Of a stretch of 64,000 nt of DNA, positions 8,713 through 17,292 are shown in pieces (position 1 is the stretch's first letter; each line of letters starts with the position of its first letter). The stretch lies in contig NZ_QFYQ01000001.1 in assembly GCF_003254475.1 (NCBI RefSeq), positions 3,100,001-3,164,000 of the forward strand, read 5' to 3'. The notes beneath the pieces were generated by a model that was not told the DNA's origin, did no database searches, and worked only from the letters and a program-made list of their open reading frames with translations. The position numbers and the translations under genes are program-made. Source of the stretch: Phenylobacterium soli. Lineage in GTDB: Bacteria > Pseudomonadota > Alphaproteobacteria > Caulobacterales > Caulobacteraceae.

Positions 8713-11184
8713 TCAGTTGGCGGCGACGGCCCGCGCGGCCGCCTGGGCGGCGATGACCGCCCGGCCCTCGCGCTCGGCGATTCGCCGGAACGTGGCCAGC
8801 GCCTGCCCGACCACCTGGTCCATGTTGTAGTAGCGGTAGGTGGCCAGCCGCCCGACGAAATGGACGTCCTGTGTCTCCAGGGCCAGGGCCTCGTACTTCT
8901 TGTAGAGGGCCTGGTTCTCCGGTCTCGGCACCGGGTAGTAGGGGTCGCCGTCGGCCCGCGGATACTCGTAGGTGATCGTCGTCTTGCGCGAGGCCTGCCC
9001 GGTCATGTGCTTGTATTCGCTGATCCGGGTGTAGGGCGTGCCCTCCTCGGGATAGTTCACCGTCCCCACCGGCTGGAACCACTCCTGGTCCAGCGTCTCG
9101 TGCCGGAACGAGAGGCTGCGATAGGGCAGCTTGCCGAACCGGAAGTCGAAATACTCGTCCACCGGGCCGGTGAAGATCAGGCGGTCGTAGTCGACCTCCT
9201 CGCGAACGTCCTCGAAGTCGACGCCCAGCTCGATGGTGATCCCCGGCTGGTCGAGCATGTTCTCGAACATCCGCGTGTAGCCATCGGCCGGCATGTTCTG
9301 GAACTTGTCGGTGAAATAGCGGTCGTCCAGGTTCGTGCGGGTCGGCACCCGGGCGGTCACGCTCTTGTCCAGCTCGGAGGGATCCATGCCCCACTGCTTG
9401 CGGGTGTAGCCGCGGAAGAAGGTCTCGTAGAGCTCACGGCCCACTGCCGAGACCACCACGTCCTCGCTGGTCTTGACCCGCTCCACCGGCTCGGCGCGGC
9501 TCGCCAGATAGGCGGCGGCCTCCTCGTCGGTCCTCAGGTCGAGCCCGTAGAGGGTGTTCAGCGTCGTGCGGTTGATCGGGATCGGCACGTGCAGCCCGCC
9601 CTTCACGCAGGCCAGCACCCGATGCTCGTAGGGCCGCCACCTGGTGAACTGGGACAGGTAGCCCGCCACCTCGTCGGAGTTGGTGTGGAAGATGTGCGGC
9701 CCGTAGCGGTGCATGAGCACGCCGGCCGCGTCCTTCTCGTCATAGGCGTTGCCGCCCACGTGGGAGCGGCGGTCGACGAGCAGCACCTTCTTGCCGAGCT
9801 GGCTGGAGAGGCGCTCGGCGAGCACCGAGCCGGCGAAGCCCGCGCCGACGATAAGATAGTCGAAGGTTCGGCTGCGCGAGGCGGGCCGGATGACCGGCGA
9901 GGCCAGCACCGAGGTGGCGCCGGCGGCCACCGACGCCTTCGCCCGCTTGGCGACGGCCCGGGCGATCTCGAGGCTCATGCGGGCGAAGGTCTCGTCCCAG
10001 GAGAGCGCCGCGAGGGTGGCGTCCACGGCCTTCAGCCAGTCGCCGCGGATGCGCGACAAGGCCAGCGCCTGGTCGCAGGCGGAGACGAAGGCCTCCGGGT
10101 CGGCCGCGATCTTCACCGCCTCCAGCTCACCGTAGTGGCGGGCGACGTCGACGATCGGCGTCGAGACCACCGGCCGCCCGCCCGCCAGGTATTCCGGCGT
10201 CTTGGTCGGGCTGATGAAGCGGGTGGACTCGTTGATGGCGAAGGGCATCAGGGCCACGTCCCAGCCCGCCAGGTAGCGCGGCAGGTCCTCGTAGTCCTTG
10301 CCGCCCAGGTAATGCAGGTTCGGGCGGCGCGGCAGATCCTTGGGATCGATCTTCACCACCGGCCCGAGGATGACCACCGACCACTCCGGGCGGGCGTCGG
10401 CCAGGGCGGCGAGCAGGTCGAGGTCCATGCGCTCGTCGACCACGCCGTAGAAGCCGAGCCGCGGCCAGGGCAGCACCGCCTGGTCGTCGGGCTCGGTGCG
10501 CAGGCTGCGCGCCTTGGCGAAGTGGCCGCGGTCCACGCTCGAGGGGAACGGATGGATGTTGGGGTGCCGGTCGCGCTTGGCCTCCCAGAGGCTGTAGCCG
10601 CCGGTGAACACCACATCGGCCAGGCCCATCAGCTCGCGCTCGAGAAGGGTCAGCTCGGGCGGGGCGAACTTGAAGTTCGCCAGCTCGTCCATGCAGTCGT
10701 AGACCGTGCAGACGGCTTCGATGTGCCGCGAGAACGGCAACATCATCGGGGTGTAGTACCAGCGGACGATGTCGCCCTCGACGGCGGCGATGACCGTGTC
10801 GAGCAGGCCGCGCAGGATCTCCTCCTGGCGCTCGGCCGGCGTTCCCTCCGGCAGGACGGGGGTGAGCACGACCACGCCGCTCTCGCCGTCGACATTCATG
10901 TCGAGCCGCGGCGTCGCGTCCGAGGCCTCGAAGACCGCCTCTTCCCAGACGATCACCCGCCGTTCCCTGGCGAAGCGGGTCATCAGGTGTTGCGGTCGCT
11001 GGAAGACGAAATTCCAGCGCAGGTGGCTGAAGCAGATGAGGGTCTGGCGACCTCGCGGATGCGGCCCGAACTGAATGGCGAACGGCGCAGCGCCAGCGGC
11101 GCTCGGGAACTGCTCAGAGTCCAAGGGCGGCAATCCTTTTGAAAAAACGACACACGGAGCCCGTGGGAATAATTCTTCCCTCAC
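8713..11184 (-). CDS. glf: Glycosyltransferase / UDP-galactopyranose mutase fusion
   Basis: This 823-residue two-domain enzyme begins with a GT-B-type glycosyltransferase of about 410 residues ([20 protein letters not shown]; acceptor/donor region [20 protein letters not shown]). A complete UDP-galactopyranose mutase follows from about residue 440. It has the FAD-binding [18 protein letters not shown], the [10 protein letters not shown] block, [11 protein letters not shown] with the conserved Arg, and the C-terminal [14 protein letters not shown]. The mutase interconverts UDP-galactopyranose and UDP-galactofuranose. Fusion to a transferase suggests that the UDP-Galf formed is used directly by the same protein, which is inference. 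galE lies immediately upstream on the same strand and could supply UDP-galactose. The GTG at 11184 has AAGGAA before it; a TTG about 20 codons in is an alternative. Confidence 0.92.
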   Translation of the reverse strand: MREELFPRAPCVVFSKGLPPLDSEQFPSAAGAAPFAIQFGPHPRGRQTLICFSHLRWNFVFQRPQHLMTRFARERRVIVWEEAVFEASDATPRLDMNVDGESGVVVLTPVLPEGTPAERQEEILRGLLDTVIAAVEGDIVRWYYTPMMLPFSRHIEAVCTVYDCMDELANFKFAPPELTLLERELMGLADVVFTGGYSLWEAKRDRHPNIHPFPSSVDRGHFAKARSLRTEPDDQAVLPWPRLGFYGVVDERMDLDLLAALADARPEWSVVILGPVVKIDPKDLPRRPNLHYLGGKDYEDLPRYLAGWDVALMPFAINESTRFISPTKTPEYLAGGRPVVSTPIVDVARHYGELEAVKIAADPEAFVSACDQALALSRIRGDWLKAVDATLAALSWDETFARMSLEIARAVAKRAKASVAAGATSVLASPVIRPASRSRTFDYLIVGAGFAGSVLAERLSSQLGKKVLLVDRRSHVGGNAYDEKDAAGVLMHRYGPHIFHTNSDEVAGYLSQFTRWRPYEHRVLACVKGGLHVPIPINRTTLNTLYGLDLRTDEEAAAYLASRAEPVERVKTSEDVVVSAVGRELYETFFRGYTRKQWGMDPSELDKSVTARVPTRTNLDDRYFTDKFQNMPADGYTRMFENMLDQPGITIELGVDFEDVREEVDYDRLIFTGPVDEYFDFRFGKLPYRSLSFRHETLDQEWFQPVGTVNYPEEGTPYTRISEYKHMTGQASRKTTITYEYPRADGDPYYPVPRPENQALYKKYEALALETQDVHFVGRLATYRYYNMDQVVGQALATFRRIAEREGRAVIAAQAAARAVAAN

Positions 11185-11229
11185 CCGAAGGTTCCTTCGG
11201 CAGCTCCCGGATTTGCTCGTTTATTCAGT

Positions 11230-11258
11230 AATCAAAAGATCAAGCTGGGCCGCCCAGC
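11230..11258 (-). terminator. Rho-independent terminator after galE
   Basis: On the minus strand GCTGGGC-G-GCCCAGC (11258-11244) forms a hairpin followed by TTGATCTTTTG. It sits about 30 bp past the galE stop and before the fusion gene start, so galE and the fusion gene may be separate transcription units or linked by partial read-through. Confidence 0.6.
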
Positions 11259-11287
11259 ACCGCTAGATCAAGTTGTCGATACGTCGA

Positions 11288-12343
11288 CTATTCGACAGAG
11301 TTCTTCGAAGACACGCCGCTCGTGACTGAACGAAGACCTGTTCCATAAGCAGGATTGGTCTCCCAGCGCAGGGCGTCGGCGACGATCTGCTCCAAGTCCG
11401 AGCGTTTCGCCCGCCAGCCCAGCAGGGCCTGGGCGTGGGCGGGATCGGCGACCAGGCTCGCCGGATCGCCCGCCCGTCGAGCGCCCATCGAATGGGGCAC
11501 CGGCTTGCCCAGCGCGCGGCCGACGGTGTCGACCACCTCCTTGACCGAGCGCCCCTGGCCCGCGCCGACGTTGGCCGCCTCGTAGACGCCGGCGGCCAGC
11601 TCGACCTTCAGGGCGGCGACGTGGGCGTCGGCTAGGTCGCTGACGTGGATGTAGTCGCGCAGGCAGGTGCCGTCGGGGGTGTCGAAGTCATCGCCGAACA
11701 CCGTCAGCGGCTTGCCGCGCCCGAGCCCGGCGGCGATCGCCAGCGGGATGAGATGGGTCTCCGGATCGTGCGCCTCGCCGATCTGACCGGACGGGTCCGC
11801 GCCGGCGGCGTTGAAGTAGCGCAGGGCCACGGCCGTCAGGCCATAGGCGCGGCACTCGGCCTGGATCATCCATTCGCAGGCCAGCTTGGTGTCGCCGTAG
11901 GGGCTGGCGGGCGCCTTGGGCGCATCCTCGCGGATGGCCTCCAGCGGCCCGCGGCCGCCCTGGCCGTAGACCGCCGCGCTGGACGAGAAGACCAGTCGGT
12001 CGACGCCCTTCTCGCGCATGGCAGACAGCAGGCTGACCGTGCCGGCGACATTGACGTCCCAGAACAGGTCCGGCCGCACCACCGAGCGGCCCACCTCGAT
12101 CAGGCCGGCGAAGTGGATCACCGTCTTGACGCCGTGCGCCTCGAGCGCCTCGGCGACCGCCCGGGTGTCGCGGATGTCGCCGTGGACGAAGGTCCCCCAC
12201 TGCGCAGCCTCGCGATAGCCGAGGCTGAGGTCATCGAAGACGACCGGAAAATAGCCCTGCTCGTAGAGGGCCTTTGACGTGTGAGCGCCGATGTAGCCTG
12301 CGCCGCCCGTGACCAGCACGGCGGGACGTGTTCCCCGATCCAT
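11288..12343 (-). CDS. galE: UDP-glucose 4-epimerase
   Basis: This 351-residue extended short-chain dehydrogenase interconverts UDP-glucose and UDP-galactose with bound NAD. The glycine-rich TGGAGYIGAHTSKAL, the SSSAAVYG serine motif, the catalytic Tyr-x-x-x-Lys in SPYGDTKLACE, LRYFNAAGADPSG and GTCLRDYIHVSDLADAH are all typical of GalE. The ATG at 12343 is preferred over a TTG twelve codons upstream because it directly precedes the conserved Rossmann strand. Its product feeds the mutase fusion next door and could also feed the exopolysaccharide locus at 39690-57843, playing the part that exoB has in rhizobia. It is divergent from the GH1/RmlD fusion gene across a 115-bp control region. Confidence 0.96.
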   Translation of the reverse strand: MDRGTRPAVLVTGGAGYIGAHTSKALYEQGYFPVVFDDLSLGYREAAQWGTFVHGDIRDTRAVAEALEAHGVKTVIHFAGLIEVGRSVVRPDLFWDVNVAGTVSLLSAMREKGVDRLVFSSSAAVYGQGGRGPLEAIREDAPKAPASPYGDTKLACEWMIQAECRAYGLTAVALRYFNAAGADPSGQIGEAHDPETHLIPLAIAAGLGRGKPLTVFGDDFDTPDGTCLRDYIHVSDLADAHVAALKVELAAGVYEAANVGAGQGRSVKEVVDTVGRALGKPVPHSMGARRAGDPASLVADPAHAQALLGWRAKRSDLEQIVADALRWETNPAYGTGLRSVTSGVSSKNSVE

Positions 12344-12458
12344 GCGGGCATAATCCCCGGCTTCGGGGAGCGGTTCCAACTACATTCAGCAAGTCGTTGG
12401 AACTACTGGCGAACGGCGCGCCTTAAGGCCTCGGGATCGACGGGAAAGCCAGGGCCCG

Positions 12459-14714
12459 ATGCGTCAGCTTGAGCTGTGGGGCGGTCACGAGCAGACCGTC
12501 AACCGCGTGGGCGGTGTGTTCCACGATCAGACGGTCCGCTCCGGCCATCACCAGCGCCTCGGGGATCTCGAACGCTTCGCCGCGCTGGGCCTGAAGGCGC
12601 TCAGATACCCGGTGCTCTGGGAGCGGGTGGCGCCTCGCCGGCCTGATGAGCACGACTGGCGCTGGACCGACGAGCGGCTGGCGCGGATCCGCGCCTTGGG
12701 CATGCGCCCGATCGCCGGCCTCCTCCACCATGGCAGCGGGCCGCGCTACACCAGCCTCGTGGACGAGGGGTTCCCGGCCGCCTTCGCCGCCTACGCCCGC
12801 GCGGCCGCCGAGCGCTATCCCTGGATCGGCGACTGGACGCCGATCAACGAGCCCCTGACGACGGCCCGCTTCTCGGCCCTTTATGGCCACTGGTACCCGC
12901 ACCTCAGCGACGAGCCGCTGTTCTGGGCCGCGCTGCTCAACCAGATCGAGGCCACTGCGCTCGCCATGCGCGAGATCCGCGCGGTGCGGCCGGATGCGCG
13001 GCTCATCCAGACCGAGGACCTCGGTCGAACCTACTCGACCCGCCCCGTCGCCATCCAGGCCGACCACGACAACACCCGGCGCTGGATGACCTGGGACCTT
13101 CTGGCCGGGCGCGTGACGCACGGCCACCCCCTGTGGTCGCGGCTCGCATCCTTCGGGCTCGGCGAGCGGCTGCGGCGCATCGCCGACGCCCCCTGCCCCG
13201 CCGACGTGATCGGGGTGAACCACTACCTGACCAGCGACCGCTTCCTGGATCACGCCACCGAGGCCTATCCGCCCGAGCGGATCGGCGGCAACGACTTCAT
13301 GGCCTTCGCGGACGTCGAGGCGGTGCGCGTGGCCCTGCCGGCGCCGGGCGGCCTGGAAGGCGCCCTCGACGAGGCCTGGTCGCGCTACGGCCGCCCGGTC
13401 GCAGTCACCGAAAGCCACAACGGCTGCACCCGAGAGGAGCAGGTGCGCTGGATACGCGAAGCGTGGCGGACGGCCCAGCGCCTGCGCGAGCGCGGCGTGG
13501 AAGTGGAGGCCGTCACCGCCTGGGCCCTGCTCGGGACCTACGACTGGAACAGCCTGCTCACCCGCCATAACGGCCACTACGAGGTGGGCGCGTTCGATGT
13601 CCGCTCGGGCGCGCCGCGGCCGACGGCGCTCGCCGGAGAACTGAAGCGGCTGGCCGAGGGCGAGGCCGCGCCGCCGCATCCGGCCACCCAGGGACCAGGC
13701 TGGTGGCGGCGCGACATCCGCCTGGAGTTCCGGCCCGTGTTCCGCACGGTCGAGACGCCGGAGCCCAAGCGCGCCTGGCACACCGACGAAGCGCCTTCCC
13801 GGCCGCTGCTGATCACCGGCGCCACCGGCACCCTCGGCAAGGCCCTGGCGCGCGCCTGCGAATGGCGCGGCATCGACTACCGCCTGACCAGCCGCGCCGA
13901 GCTGCCGCTCGACGACGAGGCGGCGATCGCCCGCGCGCTCGACCGGACCGGCGCCTGGGGCGTGATCAACGCCGCAGGCTTCGTCCGGGTCGACGCGGCG
14001 GAGGCTGACCCCGCGGCCTGCCACGCCGCCAACGCCGAGGGCGCGATCCGGCTGGCCCGGGCCTGCGCGGAGCGGGACCTGCCGTTCGCCGGCTTCTCCA
14101 GCGACCTGGTGTTCGACGGCCGTAAGGGCGAGCCCTATCTGGAGAGCGATCCGGTCGCCCCCCTCAATGCCTACGGCGAAAGCAAGGCCCGAGCCGAACG
14201 GGAGATCCTCGCCCTCGAGCGGGCGCTGATGATCCGTACGGCGGCCTTCTTCTCCCCCTACGATCCCTACAATTTCGCGGCCCAAGTGATCCGCGCCCTG
14301 GCCGTCGACCTGCCGTTCGACGCCGCCAGCGACCTTGTGGTCTCGCCGACCTATGTGCCGGACCTGGTGGATGCGACGCTCGACCTCGTCATCGACGGCG
14401 AGACGGGGATCCGCCACCTTGCTAATCCGGCGGCGGTCTCCTGGGCCGAGTTCGCGCGGCGCATCGCGGCGGCCGTCGGGCTGGATCCGGAGATGATCCG
14501 CGAGGTCCCGAGCCGCACCTTCCGCTGGCCGGCGCGCCGGCCGAGCTTCGCAGCACTCGACACCGAGCGCGGCCAGACCCTGCCGCCGCTCGACCAGGCG
14601 ATCGCCCGTTATGTGGCGATGATCGCCGAGACCGACTTCGCCGCCGAGGCCGAGGCGCAGGTGGAAGGCGCGCCCCAGACCCGCGCGGTGCGCGACGACG
14701 CGCCGGTAAGCTGA
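12459..14714 (+). CDS. GH1-like glycosidase domain fused to RmlD-like reductase domain
   Basis: This 751-residue fusion begins with a GH1-type barrel at about residues 1-395. The acid/base Glu131 is in TPINEPL and the presumed nucleophile Glu318 is in AVTESHNG (TES-H rather than the usual TENG). An RmlD-type sugar-nucleotide reductase fold runs from about residue 448 to 735, with Rossmann motif LLITGATGTLGKAL, SSDLVFDGRKG and the catalytic Tyr-x-x-x-Lys in NAYGESKARAE. RmlD reduces dTDP-4-dehydrorhamnose; the substrate of this version is unknown, as no rmlA, rmlB or rmlC gene is nearby. The gene is divergent from galE and close to the mutase fusion, suggesting an envelope glycan role. The stop codon lies in a 13-bp tandem duplication. 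Confidence 0.88.
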   Translation: MRQLELWGGHEQTVNRVGGVFHDQTVRSGHHQRLGDLERFAALGLKALRYPVLWERVAPRRPDEHDWRWTDERLARIRALGMRPIAGLLHHGSGPRYTSLVDEGFPAAFAAYARAAAERYPWIGDWTPINEPLTTARFSALYGHWYPHLSDEPLFWAALLNQIEATALAMREIRAVRPDARLIQTEDLGRTYSTRPVAIQADHDNTRRWMTWDLLAGRVTHGHPLWSRLASFGLGERLRRIADAPCPADVIGVNHYLTSDRFLDHATEAYPPERIGGNDFMAFADVEAVRVALPAPGGLEGALDEAWSRYGRPVAVTESHNGCTREEQVRWIREAWRTAQRLRERGVEVEAVTAWALLGTYDWNSLLTRHNGHYEVGAFDVRSGAPRPTALAGELKRLAEGEAAPPHPATQGPGWWRRDIRLEFRPVFRTVETPEPKRAWHTDEAPSRPLLITGATGTLGKALARACEWRGIDYRLTSRAELPLDDEAAIARALDRTGAWGVINAAGFVRVDAAEADPAACHAANAEGAIRLARACAERDLPFAGFSSDLVFDGRKGEPYLESDPVAPLNAYGESKARAEREILALERALMIRTAAFFSPYDPYNFAAQVIRALAVDLPFDAASDLVVSPTYVPDLVDATLDLVIDGETGIRHLANPAAVSWAEFARRIAAAVGLDPEMIREVPSRTFRWPARRPSFAALDTERGQTLPPLDQAIARYVAMIAETDFAAEAEAQVEGAPQTRAVRDDAPVS

Positions 14715-14730
14715 GCGGGTGAGCTGAGCC
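14705..14730 (+). repeat. 13-bp tandem duplication across a stop codon (2 copies)
   Basis: GGTAAGCTGAGCG (14705-14717) is followed directly by GGTGAGCTGAGCC (14718-14730), three differences in 13 bases. The first copy contains the TGA stop (14712-14714) of the GH1/RmlD fusion gene. The period is not a multiple of three, so read-through would enter another frame. Confidence 0.75.
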
Positions 14731-14735
14731 GACGG

Positions 14736-14942
14736 CTAGCCCCGGCCCGCCCCCTCGGCGCCGTCCTCCACGCCGAAGAACTCCTCTTCGTTCTCGGACA
14801 GGAGCTCGTCGAGGGCGTCGATCACCGCGTCGAGCTGTTCGGGACTGGCGGCGAAATCCATCTTCTCCCCGGCCTCGTCCTCGAGATGGAGCACGAAATC
14901 GTCCGCGCGGACGGAGATCGCGAAGCGCGCAAGCTGTCTCAT
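14736..14942 (-). CDS. Small acidic hypothetical protein, 68 aa
   Basis: This short protein of 68 residues has a strand-rich start (MRQLARFAISVRADDFVLHLEDEAG) and a very acidic helix (LDAVIDALDELLSENEEEFF). No family is recognised. The pattern resembles small alphaproteobacterial proteins of unknown function encoded beside metabolic genes. It lies on the same strand as the De Ley-Doudoroff operon, 60 bp downstream of the aldolase gene, so it may be the last gene of that transcript. No signal peptide or metal-binding pattern is seen. Confidence 0.6.
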   Translation of the reverse strand: MRQLARFAISVRADDFVLHLEDEAGEKMDFAASPEQLDAVIDALDELLSENEEEFFGVEDGAEGAGRG

Positions 14943-15002
14943 GGGGGCATCCTTCCGATCTGGCGGGTGTGGCCTTCGTAAACCGCGCAGGCGGCGTTCA
15001 GT

Positions 15003-15626
15003 TCAGCGCAGCGCCCGGGCCGCCGCCACCACCTTGCGCGCCTTTTCTGCGGTCTCTTCGGGCGGCTGGCCAGGGCGATAGAGCTCGCCGCCAAGGCCGA
15101 AGGCGCGGGCGCCCGCCGCCCACCAGGCGTCCATGTCCTCCGCGCCGACGCCGCCCACCGCCCAGACCACCGCCTCTGCCGGCAGGACGGCCTTGAGCTG
15201 CTTGAGGTGCGCGGGACCATAGGTGACCGCCGGGAAGAGCTTCAGGTGCCGGGCGCCGGCCTCGATCGCCATGAACGCCTCGGTCGCCGTGGCGAAGCCC
15301 GGAGCCGGATCGAGCTTCAGCTCCACCGCCCGGCGGATCACTTCGCAGGAGGTGTTGGGCGAGACGATGATCCGGCCGCCCGCCTGGGCCACCGCATCCA
15401 CCCGGTCGGCCGACAGCACCGTGCCGCCGCCGGTGACCATCCGGTCGCCGAACTCTTCCGAGAGACGCCAGATGCTCTCCATGGGCTCGGGCGAGTTGAG
15501 CGGCACCTCCACGCCGCGGACGCCGGCGTCGTAGAGCGCCTGCGCGTGCGCAAGGATCTCGTCCGGCCGGACGCCGCGAACGATCGCCACGACGGGGCAG
15601 GCTTGAAGGGCGTCGTCGAGGGTCAT
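15003..15626 (-). CDS. dgoA: 2-dehydro-3-deoxy-6-phosphogalactonate aldolase
   Basis: This 207-residue class I KDPG/KDPGal aldolase cleaves 2-keto-3-deoxy-6-phosphogalactonate into pyruvate and glyceraldehyde 3-phosphate in the cytoplasm. The (beta/alpha)8 barrel motifs are clear: VVAIVRGVRPDE with the conserved Arg, GVRGVEVPLNSPEP with Glu, VTGGGTVLSADRV, PGFATATEA, and the Schiff-base Lys in ARHLKLFPAVTYGP. The gene overlaps the stop of the upstream kinase gene by 4 bp (ATGA), indicating translational coupling. It is the last enzyme of the operon running from 19981 to 15003. The neighbouring kinase favours the galactonate rather than gluconate substrate. Confidence 0.95.
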   Translation of the reverse strand: MTLDDALQACPVVAIVRGVRPDEILAHAQALYDAGVRGVEVPLNSPEPMESIWRLSEEFGDRMVTGGGTVLSADRVDAVAQAGGRIIVSPNTSCEVIRRAVELKLDPAPGFATATEAFMAIEAGARHLKLFPAVTYGPAHLKQLKAVLPAEAVVWAVGGVGAEDMDAWWAAGARAFGLGGELYRPGQPPEETAEKARKVVAAARALR

Positions 15627-16537
15627 GACCGGCCTCCCTGCTGATAGAGGGCGAAGAGGCCCGCGCGCGCCGCCGCCTCGCCGTCGAAAGTCTCCACGGC
15701 GAGGCCGCGCCGTTCGAGCGCCCGGCGGTAGAACCCGCAGAGCCGCGCGTCGCCGAGCAGATCCACCGGCTCGCCGCCCTGCAGGCCCAGCAACCGCGGT
15801 GCGCTGGCGACCTCGGCGCCGATCAGCAGGCCGGAGAGATAGCTCGGCGTCCCCGCCGCCGGCGCGCCGCCGCCGACCACCCGCGAGCGGGCCGTGAACA
15901 GACGCGCGGCCAGAGCATCGCCATCGCCCGCTGCGGCCAGTCCTGCCTCGAAGGCGGCAGGATCGTCCGCCCCGCCCTCGCCCTTCAACACGCTGTGCTT
16001 GGAGAGCACCGCGAAGAGCTCGCCGGTCATGACGGTGACGAAGCGGGCGATGCGGCCCTCCTCCACCAGGACCCACTTGGCGTGGGTGCCGGGATGGCAG
16101 ACCACCCGGCGGCCGCGCGCGCGGGCGGGATCCTGCGCCACCCAACCGAGGATCTGGGTCTCCTCGCCGCGCATCACGTCCGGCGCGCCCACGAGACCCT
16201 CGCAGCGCAGGCCGGGGACAATGCGCACCCAGGCGGCGTGCGCCTCCACCGAGGCGAGGCTGCCGGCAAGCTCGGGCAGGCCCGCGGGACAGTCCACATA
16301 GGGCACGCTGGTCCAGCCGAGGTTGGAACCGACCATCCCGCAGAGGATCGCCGGCAGGCCGACGGCATCCAGGGCCGGCTGCACCTCCTCCTGGAAGCGC
16401 CGCCCCGCCTCGCCGGGCGTGAGCCTGGAGACGCCAAGGTCGAAGTCGCGCTCGGCGACCACGCCGCCCGCCTCGTCCAGGGTCCAGGCCCGCAGGTTGG
16501 TGGTGCCCCAGTCGCAGGCCAGCAGGGCCGCGGCCAT
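15623..16537 (-). CDS. dgoK: 2-dehydro-3-deoxygalactonokinase
   Basis: This 304-residue DgoK-family sugar kinase (ASKHA fold) phosphorylates 2-keto-3-deoxygalactonate at C6 with ATP. It shows the phosphate-1 loop LLACDWGTTNLRAW, the family signature ILCGMVGSNLGWTSVPY, the GEETQI and HPGTHAKWV motifs and a C-terminal SYLSGLLIGAEV. The ATG at 16537 shares one base with the TGA of the upstream dehydrogenase gene, and the 3' end overlaps the aldolase start by 4 bp. Tight coupling of kinase and aldolase fits the last two steps of the De Ley-Doudoroff pathway. Confidence 0.95.
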   Translation of the reverse strand: MAAALLACDWGTTNLRAWTLDEAGGVVAERDFDLGVSRLTPGEAGRRFQEEVQPALDAVGLPAILCGMVGSNLGWTSVPYVDCPAGLPELAGSLASVEAHAAWVRIVPGLRCEGLVGAPDVMRGEETQILGWVAQDPARARGRRVVCHPGTHAKWVLVEEGRIARFVTVMTGELFAVLSKHSVLKGEGGADDPAAFEAGLAAAGDGDALAARLFTARSRVVGGGAPAAGTPSYLSGLLIGAEVASAPRLLGLQGGEPVDLLGDARLCGFYRRALERRGLAVETFDGEAAARAGLFALYQQGGRS

Positions 16538-17292
16538 CAGGTGCGCCCTCCGTCGATCACGATGTTTTGGCCGGTGATCATGCGGCTGTCGTCGGAGGCG
16601 AGGAACAGGGCCAGGCGCGCGATGTCCTCGGGGAGGATGCGCGTCTTCAGGGCCACCTGCTTCATCCATTCCGCTTCCGCCTCCGGCGTCAGCCAGAGTT
16701 CGAGCTGGCGCGGGGTCACCACCCAGCCGGGCGACAGCGCGTTGACCCGGACGCCGTCGACGCCCCACTCGCGCGCCAGGGTCTTGGAGAGCGAATTGAT
16801 GCCGCCCTTGGCCGCCACATAGCCGGCGAGCTTTTCGGGCCCGAGAAGCGCGTTGATCGACGAGACGTTGACGATCACCCCGCCGCCGGCGCGCTTCATC
16901 ATCGGATAGACCGCGTGGCTGGCGATGAAGACGGGATCGAGGTTCACCGCCAGGTCCTTGCGCCAGGCCTGCGGCGTCATCTCCGCCGTCACCTGGCGGG
17001 TGTCGTTGGCGACGTTGTTGATCAGCACCGTGACGTCGCCCAGGGCCTTGCCGGCCGCCGCGATCGCCCCCTGCAGGGCGTCCGCGTCGGTCACGTCGCA
17101 GGTCTGGAACCAGGCGTTGCCGCCGAGCTTGGACATCAGGGCGTCGCCGTCGGCCTGCTTGAGGTCGACGAAGGCGACCTTCGCCCCCTGCTCGTGGAAA
17201 CTCGTCACGAAGGTGGCGCCGATGCCGGAGGCTCCGCCGGTGATGAACACCACCCTGTCCTTCAGGCTGGGATAGGTCGCAAAGCCGGCCAT
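16537..17292 (-). CDS. Short-chain sugar 1-dehydrogenase (galactose dehydrogenase-like)
   Basis: This 251-residue short-chain dehydrogenase has cofactor motif FITGGASGIGATF, a catalytic Ser in NVSSINALLG and a Tyr-x-x-x-Lys in GYVAAKGGINS. The N-terminus (YPSLKDRVVFITGG) and C-terminus (GQNIVIDGGRT) resemble the Caulobacter D-xylose 1-dehydrogenase XylB and related aldose dehydrogenases. In this operon it most likely oxidises D-galactose at C1 to the lactone, which the encoded lactonase would open. D-fucose or L-arabinose activity cannot be excluded. It is joined by one-base overlaps to the dehydratase gene upstream and dgoK downstream. Confidence 0.88.
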   Translation of the reverse strand: MAGFATYPSLKDRVVFITGGASGIGATFVTSFHEQGAKVAFVDLKQADGDALMSKLGGNAWFQTCDVTDADALQGAIAAAGKALGDVTVLINNVANDTRQVTAEMTPQAWRKDLAVNLDPVFIASHAVYPMMKRAGGGVIVNVSSINALLGPEKLAGYVAAKGGINSLSKTLAREWGVDGVRVNALSPGWVVTPRQLELWLTPEAEAEWMKQVALKTRILPEDIARLALFLASDDSRMITGQNIVIDGGRT

